A stretch of 64,000 bases of DNA from Symbiodinium natans (taxonomy: Eukaryota; Sar; Dinophyceae; Suessiales; Symbiodiniaceae). Within the stretch, counting starts at the first letter, position 1, and every line of letters begins with the position of its first letter. The translations under genes were made by a program, and so were the position numbers. Positions 20,881-31,899 of the stretch are shown here, in pieces. The DNA lies in assembly GCA_905221605.1 (NCBI GenBank), contig CAJNDS010002759.1:181926-245925 (forward strand), in the 5' to 3' direction. The notes beneath the pieces were generated by a model. The model saw only the letters and a list, made by a program, of their open reading frames with translations, was not told the DNA's origin and did not search any database.

Positions 20881-21020
20881 AGAGGAATGGAAACTACTCA
20901 TTCGATATGAAGCACGTGCAGCTTGTCAGGGTTTGCAAACGTGGGCGTGCGCCTTCAGTTGCATCACATCGTGACAGTCTCGAACGGCATCGGTTGGTAG
21001 GGTCGGCTTGGGTTGCACAG

Positions 21021-23941
21021 GTGTGTGCAACGTGATGTTCGATTGCGTACAGCTCGCACAAGCCCCCGACTTGCCGCAGGCCCCATGCGGACGGAAATCA
21101 AGATGTGGCTTGATCGTGGCTCTGTTTGCACTTCGGCGGTCGGAGGGTTTCTCGGTGAGCTATGACAGGCTGCATGGTCTGTGTGATCCGGCGAAGTATT
21201 GGGGTCCCTTTCTCGTGACCTTGCACCCGAGTGTCTCAAGGATCACTGGTTTGCCTGAACCAGGTCAAACCACCAACTCCCGAGCCAGGTCTCCGCTTTG
21301 CGGCCGAGGACCTCAAGATACAGCCGCCTGGCAGAGCTCGTGCTGTTTTTGGCCAAGGTTGCAGATGGACCTTATGGCCCAATAGCTTAAACCCTGGATC
21401 CTTGCTTGCCTGCAAAAGGCTTGAGCTTGGGGTCGACCATCGCGCATTCTGCCATATTCTGCCCTAATCCCGAATCTGCACAGAGATGAGTCCGTTCGCT
21501 GCCCCTACACGAACACGGCACGGACGGCACGCCTCATCGAGTGCATCTCGTGAGGCGTGCAACGAAGGAGCTGAAGTCCTTTGCAAGGCTCGTGGGGTCT
21601 CATGGCATTGCATCCTTGTTCCTTTGCCCTTTCGCGCCTCTGTGTCTCACTGCATCTCATCGGGTTAGCACTCCTCCGAACATCCTACCTGAAATGCCTC
21701 TAGTATGCTGCAGGCAGCAGGCCCCTTTAAGGGCGGCGCTCGGCGCCACCTGGCCAGCAATTGTTGGGATTGATAGGTTCATGGCTGAGCGTTTGAAGGT
21801 GGCCTTGAACCACGTGACGTGCAAGGTTCCCGGTCCTGGCGAAAGCGGTGCAAGCACCAAAAGCATTCCCTTCTTGCCAGTGGCGGAATGCACCTTTTGA
21901 AACTGTGCCTGTTGATTGGCTTGCTAGAGCGTGGAAGTCCAGTCAGTAGCATTGGAAGCTTGTGCTTGGGCATTTTTCTGGCGACACCCACAGGATGCAA
22001 CAAGAGGGCAAGAGGCGACATGGAGCCATCACAACTAGCAGCGATGCGGTTGTAGGCATCAGACATCCGACATGATGCGAACTTTGCCCCAGAGTCGGCT
22101 AACTAGACTGCAAAAAGCTTCTGCTGCTGCTAAGGCTCGGATGCGCGGGCTGAGCTGCAGCCTCCAACGCCCACAGATCTGAAAGATGCTGTAAAGATGC
22201 TTTTATGGTTTCTGGATTCAGGTATGGGTGTGGGTGTTGCGCTTACTAAGACTGCCCTGGTTGGATCGGCCTTCGGCATCCAAGGGCACAGGCTGTAAGA
22301 CTTTGATCGTTTGAGCCTGTTTTGGTTTCGGCCGTTCCCGATTCTTCCTAGGTTCCTAATTGGCCAAGTGGCTGTGCTCTTCTTGGGTGGGGATTTTCAC
22401 AAGCATCACGTCTCGGGCGCGTCAAGTTTTAAGCGCATCGCTGGCAGCAGCACCACCTCCCACAACCACCGCAGGCATGTTTCAGTGCTAAGGTTCGCAG
22501 CAACCAGGAACGATTTTTGTTGCTTGCGCAATCAGATGTCTTTCAGCCTGCGGCCCCTAGGCATTGCCAATGCCTTGAGTGAAGCCGCCACGCTTGACGA
22601 AGCAGCAGAACAGGCGAGGTCAGAGCAGCTCGGGTGCTTAAAGTCTTTGTTTACAACTTACAGCCTTTGCGGGCCTTCAGTTTATGTTTTAGGCGTCTTC
22701 TGCAGCATGCGCTCCCATCTCAAAACTCTGCTGAGTGGTGCCGAAGCCAAAGCACAGGAGCCTGGCGCGGCTGCTTGGCTCCGCCGGGTCTCCTCCATGC
22801 GCTTCGGGGCGCGAGCCCGGTTGCTCAGAGTCCCCTGCGTCCACTCAGTCATACCCAGTCCACGCCCGCCGTCTCCCTCTCCCTCCCTCCCTCTCTCTCT
22901 CTCGCTCTCCCTCTCCTGCCTCTCTCTCTCTCTTTTCTCTTTTCTGTTCTCTCTTCTCGCTTCTCTCTCTGTTCTTTTTTCTCTATGCTCTTTTCTCTTT
23001 CTCTTTCCCTCCCTCCCTCCCTCTCAGTCTCTCGCCGAAAGGAGCATAGAATGAGACCGCTGGTCGAGCCTCGAGGTCCTCCAGCGTGCGAAGAAGAACT
23101 TGCCGGAGGATGGAGACGGCATCACCGAGAAGGTGGGCGGGCACACGGGGGGGGGGGGGGGGGGGAGTGTTTACAGGGGGGTTACATCTTGGCAAGCCGA
23201 CCCCAATCTCTGACCCGCGGCCTGGGGGGGCGCACATCGTTTTCTCAAGGCAAACTTACCACTATTCCGAGTTTGGCTGTTGAACTGTTTGTCATTGTCA
23301 ACGTTGCACCGGCGGGATTTTGTTCGATTCTAAGGGGCTTCATGACGTTGAGCTTGATAGTACATAGATTAGGACATGCTGCTCGATGCTTCCAGCATGT
23401 TGTTGTTCAAATTCAAGTTGCGGACGAATGCCATCTTCACAATGGATAAAGCTGGGAGGCTTTGGGTCATTTCGGCTTTAGGACTTTAGGAACTTTTTCA
23501 AGCTTGCTTTAAAGCAGTTCAGCAGACTGGGCACGGAGGGGCAGCGAATGTGACGGGAACTAAAGGCCTAGCGAATCCAGCTTTTGGAGTGCTGCCGGTC
23601 TTGCACTTCCTGTCCATAGAAATGCTGCCAAGAAGCCACTCCACTCTCGACTGTCGAAGGAGCGGTGGGCCAACGACCTCCAGACGCTCTCCAAGCTGGC
23701 TTTGGATAGTGCTGAGGCGGCGCACGCTCCGTGGCCTGGCGTACTGAAAGATGTTTCTGCTAAGGTTTTGCTTGGGCTAGTTCAATGTAATGTAGGTGCT
23801 TATGGTATTCTGGCACTTTGAGCGCGGCCTCAGAAGGTTGGTGGCGATGTTACGCTTGTCAATTTTGTTGTTGCTGCGCGGGTTAACTCGAAAGGGTCTG
23901 GTCCAGGAAGCCTCTCTAAGGGCCGCCTGCCAAAGGCTTAG
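21021..23941 (+). CDS. Cluster of short exons, one or more unidentified genes
   Basis: Exons supported by acceptor, donor and composition are as follows. 21021-21154: PMRTEIKMWLDRGSV, GTGAGC donor. About 21536-21585: HLVRRATKELKSFA. 21714-21798: APLRAALGATWPAIVGIDRF, GT donor. 22536 to about 22643: MSFSLRPLGIANALSEAATL. About 22706-22800: MRSHLKTLLSGAEAKAQEPG. 23085-23132: RAKKNLPEDGDGITEK, GT donor, phase 0. 23633-23764: LSKERWANDLQTLSKLALDS, GT donor, phase 0. Terminal 23834-23941: KVGGDVTLVNFVVAARVNSK, ending in TAG. The last two join in frame. Whether all belong to one gene is unknown. The family is not recognised; DGDGIT in the 23.09 kb exon is only a partial EF-hand-like loop. Confidence 0.38.
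22868..23030 (+). repeat. CT-rich microsatellite
   Basis: About 160 bp of (CT)n/(CCCT)n/(TTCTCT)n pyrimidine, inside a probable intron between exons near 22.8 and 23.085 kb. Leu/Ser/Phe-rich frames across it are artefacts. Confidence 0.9.
23147..23165. repeat. Poly-G tract (19 G)
   Basis: 19 consecutive G on the plus strand, 15 bp after a GT donor at 23133, so probably within an intron and on the sense strand. Confidence 0.92.
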
Positions 23942-24898
23942 TGACTGCAGCCTGTTTCATCATGATGCGAGAGCCTTCCGAAACGCCGCAACGAGGTGCT
24001 GCTTTCTGACGGGCACCAGCTTCATGGAGCAGCTGCGGGAGGGAGTTGGGCTCATCAAGGAGTTCGAGACCCCAGCTTGCGATAGGGGCCTAGTGTAGTT
24101 TTGCCAAGATCAGGGTCTCCTCACATTTCGGAGCATGCAAGGTGGGGATAGTCATGTTCGAGGGTTCGCCCCTTCTCATTTCCAGTTCTGGTTTTGAAGT
24201 CCTACTTCTTCTTGCAAGCCGGCCGCCACCGATCCCTGAACCCAATCCTGAGGACGCTAACTGCAGAAGAGGCGATGTACGCGATAGGCTGGGCTTGAGG
24301 AACGAATTTGACAAAATCATTTCTCGCACTCTCCACCAGAAAAAGCAAAAGCGACCAGATATCACATAAGCTGCCTAGACTGAACCTAGCTCCCAGACCA
24401 CCAACGACAAACACAACTCCTGCATGGCAAGGACCCTGAAATCCGCTCTAAAGCCACGGGAGTGCATTGCACCAATGTTCTGCCCTGCGGATACCATCCC
24501 AGTGGCAAGCCAAAGCAACTCGCTGTGAAGAACATGTTGGTCAAGACGTCTGCCTGTCAATGCTAACACACAGCTTTTGAGAGTGCCAGGCTTTTGGTGC
24601 ATGTTTTGGCAGATCTTGGGAGGCTGTGTGGGCGTTCTCATCCGCTGCCGCCGCAGCGATGCCTCTGACGTAGAACCCTGGCCGCCGCCTCGGAGTCTCA
24701 GAATCTCTCCGGCTGCCGGGCTTTTTGCCGGATGGCCTTCGGATATCATAGAAGCCCTTGCTTTGAGTGCCTGATGAAGATGTATGTATGCATGTATGTA
24801 CATGTGTTCTGTAGCACTGGTCCCTTCTCCTCCACTATCCTCTTCCTCTCCTCTCTTAACTCTTTCCTGCCTCTGCTCTTCTCACCTTCGGATAGCTC

Positions 24899-25075
24899 AT
24901 GGCTGGCGTGGCTGACGGTCGCAGGGACCCAGGTACATCTCCCAGAGTTTGGAGGGCTGCAGAGTTGGGATGTGTCGATAGAGATACCTGCAGCCTTCGG
25001 CTAAGGCTGCTGATCGTGGAGCACGCCTGCAACTTACGATCCCGAAATCGAGATCGCTTCATGCTCCGGTTATAG
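24899..25075 (+). CDS. Small ORF, 58 aa, unknown
   Basis: ATG 24899 directly follows a long pyrimidine tract ending TTCGGATAG, so this may be an internal or terminal exon. The peptide starts MAGVADGRRDPGTSPRVWRA and ends with a Leu/Arg-rich SLRLRLLIVEHACNLRSRN before TAG at 25073-25075. No domain recognised. Confidence 0.22.
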   Translation: MAGVADGRRDPGTSPRVWRAAELGCVDRDTCSLRLRLLIVEHACNLRSRNRDRFMLRL

Positions 25076-26546
25076 AGCAGGCTTATGTGCATCATTTGCA
25101 TGCTTGTCTGGCTGATGCTTGAGGAGGCGGACTTAAGGAAGTGTCTTGCGTGCCGCCCCTCAAAAGCCCTTAGTGCCGCTGAGTAGGGGAGTTTGCTTCG
25201 CAACTTGAGGGGATTGACATTGAAGTGACTCGAGGTCTCGACGACCTGGGCCAGCTCGGCCTGTGCCGCTTTAGCTTTGGACTCCGAGCCGCTGAGGGAC
25301 GAAGCGGGCGAGGCCGAGGGTTCCTAGGGGCTGAGGCAAGCTGTGGGCTTAGGATGGGTTTAGGCCCCTTTTTTCAATGGATACAGGAAAAAGAAGAAGG
25401 AAAGACATGACCAAATAAATTAGCAAAGAAAACACATATTTGAAGCCCTGCAAGCTTGCGTTCCAAAGATCATGTTACAAAGAGGAATTGCGTTAAGAAA
25501 GCATGCGAATCCTTTTCCAAACCCGACATGCGAGCATTGTGTTTGCAAATAGAAAAGAGAAGGAGGAGTGCGCCTCAACTCCCCCCTTGCTTTTTTTCTT
25601 CTTTGAAAGCCTTGCAAGCTTGGTTTACAAGAAGATCATGCCATAAACATCAAAAAAACTCTTTTTTCCTGTGCATCTGGATAGGAAAAAACCACTATTT
25701 CTTCTGCAGTTTTAAATATCAGAAGCCCTAGACCAGCAAAGGGAGGTAAACATAACGAAAGAAAAAAAGTGCAAACTATTTCTTCCACCTTTTTTCAAGG
25801 GTTTGCCTGTAACCGTGCAAAGCTTAGGGTTCAGGTCTAGAAGGCTGAGGCTGTATGGGGAGGCTTGCTTTTTGCTCGGGGGTTTGGGGCCCAGGCCAAG
25901 GCATTGCTGCAACTGATGATGCCAGGTTTGCGCTTGGATGTTTCGTGGGGTGTGACTGCAGGCCACGCATAGGAAGCAGCGCAGCGCTTGCATGGGTAGA
26001 AGTTCTTGGAGATGAAGCGGGGTGAACAGATTAGTGGCGCTGCTGTGCGGGCTTGATCTCAGGCTTATCATTCTAAGAATCAAAGAATCTAGTAAGGATT
26101 CGCAACAAGCCTGGGCATGGTTTCTTTGAGGCATCAGCCACTACACACAAGTCTTGCAACGCCCGGCAGGTGGCCCCCGACGTGGCTGTCCTCGACCTGG
26201 ACGGTTCGGAATCTCGGCTCCCAACACGTGGAGTGGGCTGCGCTTGCGCATGCAAATAACCATTCGGGCTTAGCGGCTTGGTGCCCACCGACCGAGCTGG
26301 ATTTGGATAATCGCCACCGGTTTGGTTGTGTGAGGTGCCAACAAAGTAACCATCAACCCGCCACTCAACCCGCCTCAGTGCGAGCATTGGCCGGCTCACA
26401 GATGACACAGTCGTTTGCCGCACCATGACATGCCATGACCATCTCATGTGAGCCTGCCTCACGTAGACGTAGACCCAGCCTGAAGGACAGAGACATCTTT
26501 CCAAATCGTTTACCCTTTGTTGCCCTTTTTCCTCGGTGCCTTTGCA
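25076..26546. other. Mostly non-coding, upstream of the ion-channel gene
   Basis: Contains the direct repeat above and one weak coding-like piece at 26170-26259 (acceptor CCCGGCAG; VAPDVAVLDLDGSESRL; ends TAA), which could be the last exon of an upstream gene. No promoter motif is recognisable. Dinoflagellate promoters lack a standard TATA box, and the spliced leader is added in trans, so none is expected to be readable here. Confidence 0.3.
25443..25646 (+). repeat. Imperfect direct repeat, two copies of about 40 bp
   Basis: A unit around GAAGCCCTGCAAGCTTGCGT (25443-25482) recurs as GAAAGCCTTGCAAGCTTGGT (25604-25646). Both continue into an A-rich AAGATCATG-x-xATAAA/TACAAA end, in a locally A/T-rich, purine-rich area. 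It resembles a divergent duplication or two ends of a small element. Confidence 0.5.
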
Positions 26547-28292
26547 ATGGTTCCATGGTTCATTGTAGCATTGCCTTGGCTAGGGCGGCTAGGTGGTGCC
26601 GTACCTTGGGAGGAAGCGGTTGATCCAGACATGAAATGGCCACCGTCGCAGTCAGCGCGGGGCAACCCTGTCAACATTAGCGTGTATTTGACGGATGTGC
26701 ATGACTTGAATGAGCCTGCAGAGCAGATTGCTGTATACGTATTCATCAAGCTTTGGTGGAAAGACACTCGGTGGCGTGAAGCCATGATGCAGCGCGTGGA
26801 GTCACATTGTAACACAACTGGCTGCAGCGAAGCCGAAAGGAACCATGCCAGTCGGTGGGTGGACAGTACCCTGAATCGTTCCCTCTTTGGTCAAAATGCG
26901 AATGCATTCTTTGAATCTGCACAAAACCTGGGCAAAGACCTCCCCAGCCTGGAAGTTGCTGGAGAAATCTGGACCCCCATTCCAGTACACCTCCAGCTGA
27001 AGACCTCGTCAAACCCAAGGGGCATAACTGAATTTGACCCCATCATTGCAATGACGGTGCCAGAAACTAACGACTTCGAGGCAATCTGGGTGGACAGCGA
27101 AAAAACGATCTTTGACGTGACCTTGTCATATGTGCACTATCCCTTTGACACACAGCTGCTGGATTTATGCATACCTTTCGACTATTTTTCGGATCCGCAG
27201 TTCCAGGAAACTCTATCAGGGCCAGAAGGCTCGGGCATGCCCGCGCATATAGAAAGGATTGCGACCAGGTGGGATGGAGCTTCGGACATCGCCAGCATTG
27301 CTTCAAGGAGCTTTGTGAAGGAACTCGAAACCAAAGGTTTCGCTGTTGACTCTATCGAAGCAAGGCGGTCGGACCCATCCCTGGCGACCTCATCGATTTG
27401 CATCAAGGTGACGATGACGAGACGGGTTACCATACTTCTCATCCGTTTCTTTTGGCCCTTGACGGCCTTGTTGTTCATTCCGTTCGCAGGCTTCTTCATT
27501 CCCATTGACATGGTCATGCCCCGGGTCGCCACCGGATTTGTTTCCTTCCTATCCCTGCAGGTTTTCAGGAGCATAGCCTACAACATGATTCCTAAGCCGA
27601 CATCTTCGCTGCTGTGGATGGATATTACAATGTTTTGTGTCACAGTGATCATGTTCGCCAGCGTGCTGGAGAATGTCCTGGCACAGTCCCTGCGAGCCAC
27701 AGTCTCTACCCATGCTGCTGGCTTCTTGGATGAGATTTCACGGATCAGTTTTCCCCTGGTTGCAGTGGTCGTTCTGGTTTTCCTCTTCGTGCTTGGGGCT
27801 GCCCATGTTGATGTCGTATGGATCATGGCCATAATGTTTGGTATCCTGGCCGGATGGCTAGCGACCTTTGGAGTTGCTGTGTTCCTCTATGTGCGCTGGC
27901 TGCCTCATCGGCTGGTCAATATTCTCATACGCCAGATCTCCTCCCCAGACTTCCGGTACCGTAAGGCCCTCCAGATGGATGCCAGAGAGCTTGCCGTGAT
28001 CTTCCGCTCTTTTGACAAAGATGGCACTGGCGACCTCAGTGCTGAGGAGCTCATCCAGGGCTTGGAGGCTAGAGGCCTTCGGTTTCAGAAGGTGGCTGAC
28101 GAGCAGCACTTCAAGGGCCGCCTCAGGCGGATGTTCCGAGCAACTGCAACCGAAACTCTGGACCTTTCAGCATTCTGCTACCACTTCACTCAGCTCTTCA
28201 GCTACAGCGCAGACCCCGTGGAGATGGAAGCGGACCCCCAGCTGGTGAAGGAAGTGGAGGAGGAGCGCAGCTCTGCAAACGTCTATCTGTGA
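26547..28292 (+). CDS. Pentameric ligand-gated ion channel with fifth TM helix and EF-hand
   Basis: A 581-aa intronless ORF. ATG 26547 is the only in-frame methionine before the conserved region and opens a signal peptide (MVPWFIVALPWLGRLGG). Residues about 30-285 form the extracellular ligand-binding domain. Its loop reads YVHYPFDTQLLDLC (aa 195-208), keeping the family P-F-D-x-Q but lacking the two disulfide cysteines, as in the prokaryotic 'Pro-loop' receptors. TM1 is about 295-318; TM2 about 325-349, starting MPRVATGF; TM3 about 355-378; a very short loop; the DEISRISFP signature (395-403) leads into TM4 to about 420. A further hydrophobic segment, VDVVWIMAIMFGILAGWL onward (about 421-448), is not part of the normal fold. 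The C-terminus has one perfect EF-hand loop, DKDGTGDLSAEE (490-501), and a degenerate partner. It should sit in the plasma or an organelle membrane as a pentamer. Ligand and ion selectivity cannot be told. Confidence 0.92.
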   Translation: MVPWFIVALPWLGRLGGAVPWEEAVDPDMKWPPSQSARGNPVNISVYLTDVHDLNEPAEQIAVYVFIKLWWKDTRWREAMMQRVESHCNTTGCSEAERNHASRWVDSTLNRSLFGQNANAFFESAQNLGKDLPSLEVAGEIWTPIPVHLQLKTSSNPRGITEFDPIIAMTVPETNDFEAIWVDSEKTIFDVTLSYVHYPFDTQLLDLCIPFDYFSDPQFQETLSGPEGSGMPAHIERIATRWDGASDIASIASRSFVKELETKGFAVDSIEARRSDPSLATSSICIKVTMTRRVTILLIRFFWPLTALLFIPFAGFFIPIDMVMPRVATGFVSFLSLQVFRSIAYNMIPKPTSSLLWMDITMFCVTVIMFASVLENVLAQSLRATVSTHAAGFLDEISRISFPLVAVVVLVFLFVLGAAHVDVVWIMAIMFGILAGWLATFGVAVFLYVRWLPHRLVNILIRQISSPDFRYRKALQMDARELAVIFRSFDKDGTGDLSAEELIQGLEARGLRFQKVADEQHFKGRLRRMFRATATETLDLSAFCYHFTQLFSYSADPVEMEADPQLVKEVEEERSSANVYL

Positions 28293-28500
28293 CGCCGCGC
28301 GTTTCGAGAATTCAGATAACTGTAGCTGCATGCTTCACTGCCGAAATCGGCTAGGGGGGTGACAAGGGCCCCTGAAAGCTTCGAACCTCGATGCTTGACC
28401 CTGACTCAGTAGAACAAGATCCCGAGGAACCCTAGACTTTCGGGGCGGCGCCTATATGTGCGCTACAAACCCTCCCAAACTCCAAAACACTCACCCCCAA

Positions 28501-28824
28501 ATGAAGCTCCAAGAACTTGAGCCTGAAACCGAGGATGCTTACCGCTGGCCGCCGACTCGGGACATGATAGACAATGATAGACTGGCTTGTAGGCTCGCTG
28601 TACTCGTTGTGGGCACCACATGCGCAGCCTCTTTCGTCGCAGCGCAAGCAAGGTTCACGAACTCCGCCTTGTACAAGAGCCCCTTGCCGATAGTCAGGCC
28701 ACAGGCGAGCCTCGTGTCTGGCTTGTCTATAGTGAAGTATCGGTGTGGAGGGAGTTGGACTACGAACTTCACAAGGGCGAGTTACTCGAGTTCAGTGCTG
28801 GTGGCAGGGCCGAGTGGACCATAG
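28501..28824 (+). CDS. Possible small membrane-anchored protein (107 aa)
   Basis: ATG 28501 starts MKLQELEPETEDAYRWPPTR. A single hydrophobic segment, LAVLVVGTTCAASFVAA, sits at about residues 33-49, then a basic/Ser-rich tail to a stop ending at 28824. It lies between the two intronless genes. A GTGAAG at about 28734 could be a donor, which would shorten the exon. An overlapping 186-codon frame (28620-29180) has worse composition. No family recognised. Confidence 0.28.
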   Translation: MKLQELEPETEDAYRWPPTRDMIDNDRLACRLAVLVVGTTCAASFVAAQARFTNSALYKSPLPIVRPQASLVSGLSIVKYRCGGSWTTNFTRASYSSSVLVAGPSGP

Positions 28825-29299
28825 CTGAAACCGACTCCAGAACCCCTGCTTCTCCTGACATTTCCCGACTAAGGGTACCTGGCCATGGTCTTTGCCCGCA
28901 ACTCGCTGTGCCAGGTCCCAGGCGCCGTTTGCGGGTAGAAACAGGTGCCACACCTGAATTCCAGCCCCACGGCCCCAAATGGCCCCAAAGAACCACGGTC
29001 TGCAGCCCCCCCTCCCTGGGCCCATTTGGCGGACCTTTAGTCGGGGACCGTGTCCATTGTGGAGGCTTGTGGCTTGTCTTGGACATTGGGTCGCGAAACT
29101 TAGGCGAATCTCTCCAGCTCAAGTCCGTTAGGGCAACCTGGAACCGATTTGGAAGGGCTTGCATAGAAGCCCAGACTTGAGAATAGATACACATACAGTC
29201 AGAGCATGGCATCATTGTCATTGTATTGCAGAGGCTGCGTGTGCCTGACAGGCCAAGGCTTCGTGCTTCCAATACTGGTTTGGGCCACTTCGTCGCACT

Positions 29300-29315
29300 G
29301 GGGGGGGGGGGGGGG
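29300..29315. repeat. Poly-G tract (16 G)
   Basis: 16 G on the plus strand, about 320 bp upstream of the ATG of the 29.6 kb gene. Confidence 0.92.
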
Positions 29316-29635
29316 AGATTCAAAGATTTTATTTTTGCTTGATAGGTACTTGACTTGCACTCGTCGCGACATGTAGGTACATAGGTATTCAGAATATTGA
29401 AGCTCTTCACAAAGCAGCTCAACTTGCGACACAACAAAAGTCAACCGGGTCGGAGAGCCCTGGTCAGTCGTGGCATGTCCCCGTGCAGGATAGTATAGCT
29501 CCTTGCGCAGAAAAGAGCTTGAGGACTTTTGAGGCTTGGGAAATGTGGCATGATTCAAGGCTCGAGGTGCATAGGAGACTAGTTTCTATCCCGGCGCAGC
29601 CCCCCGGCTTTCGTGGATCCGTGACCTTCGACACC

Positions 29636-30886
29636 ATGGCGTCAGCAGATGCGATGCCAGTTCTCATGGAGCACGACATCACTGTAGTGAACACCTTCGT
29701 TCAGGTTTCCGAGGCCCGCCCCCGCCAGTTCTTGCAACGCTCGTGGACGGCGCCCGAAGCGGCACTGGAGGAGGGCACTGAAGAGCAGCTCGAAATGGAG
29801 CAGCCCGTGGCATTTGAAGGCGATCTCCGCACCGCCGGCAATGTCACCGAGCAAAAAACCGACAAGGAGGTGATTGAGGAATCGCCAGATGCCAGGGAGC
29901 CGGTGAAGACTGTCAAAAAGCTACAGACCCTGCGCACGCTGAATCGTTTTGAGACGCCGGAACCTTGGGACCTGGAAGCACTCTGCAAAAGCCTCGACGA
30001 GTCAGAGGAGACGCTGCCGGCCAAGGCCAGCATCTCGAAGCCATGCCTGTTGCATTCCGCAACCCCTGACCGATGGGAATGGGACGCGATGGTTAGAGAG
30101 GAGAAGATGACAGAGCCGACAGAGTCACACCACACTGTCACGGCACCGGCTGTGGCACCGGCTTTGGCGCCGGCATCCACGCAGGCACCGCCCATGCCTG
30201 GGACGGCCTCGGCCTCGGCCTGGGTCCCCGCACAGCCCCGCCTGGCCCAAGCAGCTCCAATGGTGTCGCTTTTGCCAGTGCCATTGGCACTGGCAATGCC
30301 TGTTGCCTCTCCAATGCCTGTGGTTCAGCCAGGATGCGAATACCCCCGCTTGCTGGGCAGCGTGAGCCCAGCGTCGCAGGGCTCGCCCAAGCCCACCTCG
30401 CCCAGCGTCTCGCCCAGCGTCTCGCCGCGGCCTGGGACCCTCGAAGCCACACACTTGGATGAGAACTGGCAGCTGGTCAAGTGGTACGTGGATGCTGCGA
30501 AGTTTGAATCCAACTCAGAGAGGCTGCTTAGCCCGGAGTTCCAGCTGCACTTCCCCGGACAGGCAGAGCCCTTCACCTTCCGAATGGTGATCCTCGCCAC
30601 GCAGACTGGTGGAAAGAATGGTGCTGGATTCAAAAAAGCCAAGGGGCGAGGTAGCATCGAGTTGAAATGCTCTTCTACCGTGCCTTCAGGCGTGGACAGC
30701 GTCACCGCCTTTGTCACGATCGGCGAAGGAGCCCGCAAGCAATTCTGCGCAAAGCCGATCGAGCACAATTTCGCTGACAAGACGTGCTGCCAGCTGCGGA
30801 ATGGAGAAGAAGCAGATTGGGACTTCAGACAGTCGATCAGCAGAGACACCAAGAACTGCGAGATTTCGGTGGAGGTTCACCTTTGA
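29636..30886 (+). CDS. Intronless protein with a MATH-like C-terminal beta domain
   Basis: 416 aa. The start is chosen at ATG 29636 (ACACCATGGC, a strong context; the frame is open upstream without protein-like sequence). Residues 1-200 are acidic and disordered-looking, with two short D/E-W-E/D motifs (EPWDLEALCKSL, DRWEWDAMVREE). Residues about 200-320 are a Pro/Ala/Val/Met low-complexity linker with SVSPSVSP. Residues about 325-416 form a compact domain: NWQLVKWYVDAAKF, SPEFQLHFPG, EPFTFRMVI, GAGFKKAKGRGSIELKC, DWDFRQSI, EISVEVHL. The W...SP-F...PF-x-M-x-I...KGxGSI-x-LKC pattern resembles the MATH/TRAF-like beta-sandwich domains I associate with dinoflagellate proteins. The fold assignment is from memory of the pattern, not a search. 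Such domains bind peptides; the partner is unknown. Confidence 0.75.
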   Translation: MASADAMPVLMEHDITVVNTFVQVSEARPRQFLQRSWTAPEAALEEGTEEQLEMEQPVAFEGDLRTAGNVTEQKTDKEVIEESPDAREPVKTVKKLQTLRTLNRFETPEPWDLEALCKSLDESEETLPAKASISKPCLLHSATPDRWEWDAMVREEKMTEPTESHHTVTAPAVAPALAPASTQAPPMPGTASASAWVPAQPRLAQAAPMVSLLPVPLALAMPVASPMPVVQPGCEYPRLLGSVSPASQGSPKPTSPSVSPSVSPRPGTLEATHLDENWQLVKWYVDAAKFESNSERLLSPEFQLHFPGQAEPFTFRMVILATQTGGKNGAGFKKAKGRGSIELKCSSTVPSGVDSVTAFVTIGEGARKQFCAKPIEHNFADKTCCQLRNGEEADWDFRQSISRDTKNCEISVEVHL

Positions 30887-31899
30887 TGGGGCTTCCCTGC
30901 TTCGCCAGTGGCTGCTGAAAAGGTGTTTGGTAGTGAAATTAGTAAGCACCACAGCATCGCTGCACAAATTTGTTGTATAGACTCGTATAGACCTTGGCCT
31001 CAAGCCACGAAGATAAACTGGTGATACATGTTGTGCGACTGCGCTCCTTCAGGCTTGGTTTCAGTTACACTCACCCCTTGCCTTGAGTCCGAGAAGGGCT
31101 CGACGGACAGCATCGGTTTGGAGGCCAAGGTAAGGGACAAGAGTTCCCTGAACTTCAGCGCTCGCTGACAAAGCTGCGAGATGTGCTGACCCCTGCAGTT
31201 GCCATGCGGCACAGGTACTGGGCAGCCGGCATGTACTGACCGGATGCTCACTGTAGCCATTGCATGCATGGTAATGCATGACTGGGTGCGGCTGTACTGG
31301 CCGGCACACCCAGAATCAACCGACAAAATAAACTGGCACGAGTAGCCAGTTTCTGGTTTTGAACATGTTGTATCGTGCTGTGCTTGTCCAAGCTGCTAAA
31401 CAAGTTCTGTGCAGGATAGGCTTGCTATTCCAATCCTGACACATGGAGAACCATGAGCTTGGCGGCACGGTGCAGAGACGGGCAATCTGACAGTTGTTGC
31501 AATGTAAAGCGGGTCTCATGAACTTCCCGCCCATAAGGGCAGGTTGTACAGAGTTGCAGAGCTTGACCCACAGCTTCGCTGTACCAGAAGCCTCGCCCAT
31601 GTGTACCAGTGTGAGAGTCGAAATGCCACTTCAGCTTCAACTCCTGAACCTAAACTCCTTCAACCCTTCGAACTCCCCAATCAACTGCCAATTACGTTAA
31701 TGCCCCAGACTGCTTTCGCTCCTGAAGAACATCGTGGGCCTCAAGGGTCCTATTTCTGATTTAGGGTCCATGAAGCACTGCATGAGCATTGAACTTCATC
31801 AGCATTGAACCAAAGGCTGTTCCTTCGCTCCAATGAAGAAAACGGTCAGACGAGGTCAAGACTGCGGAGCTCTTGATCAACCGTCCGATCAAGGAAGGT

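Noticed and set aside
22634-23449. 271-codon plus-strand open frame
   Set aside because: Its middle is the CT microsatellite. The true exons inside the region lie in other frames.
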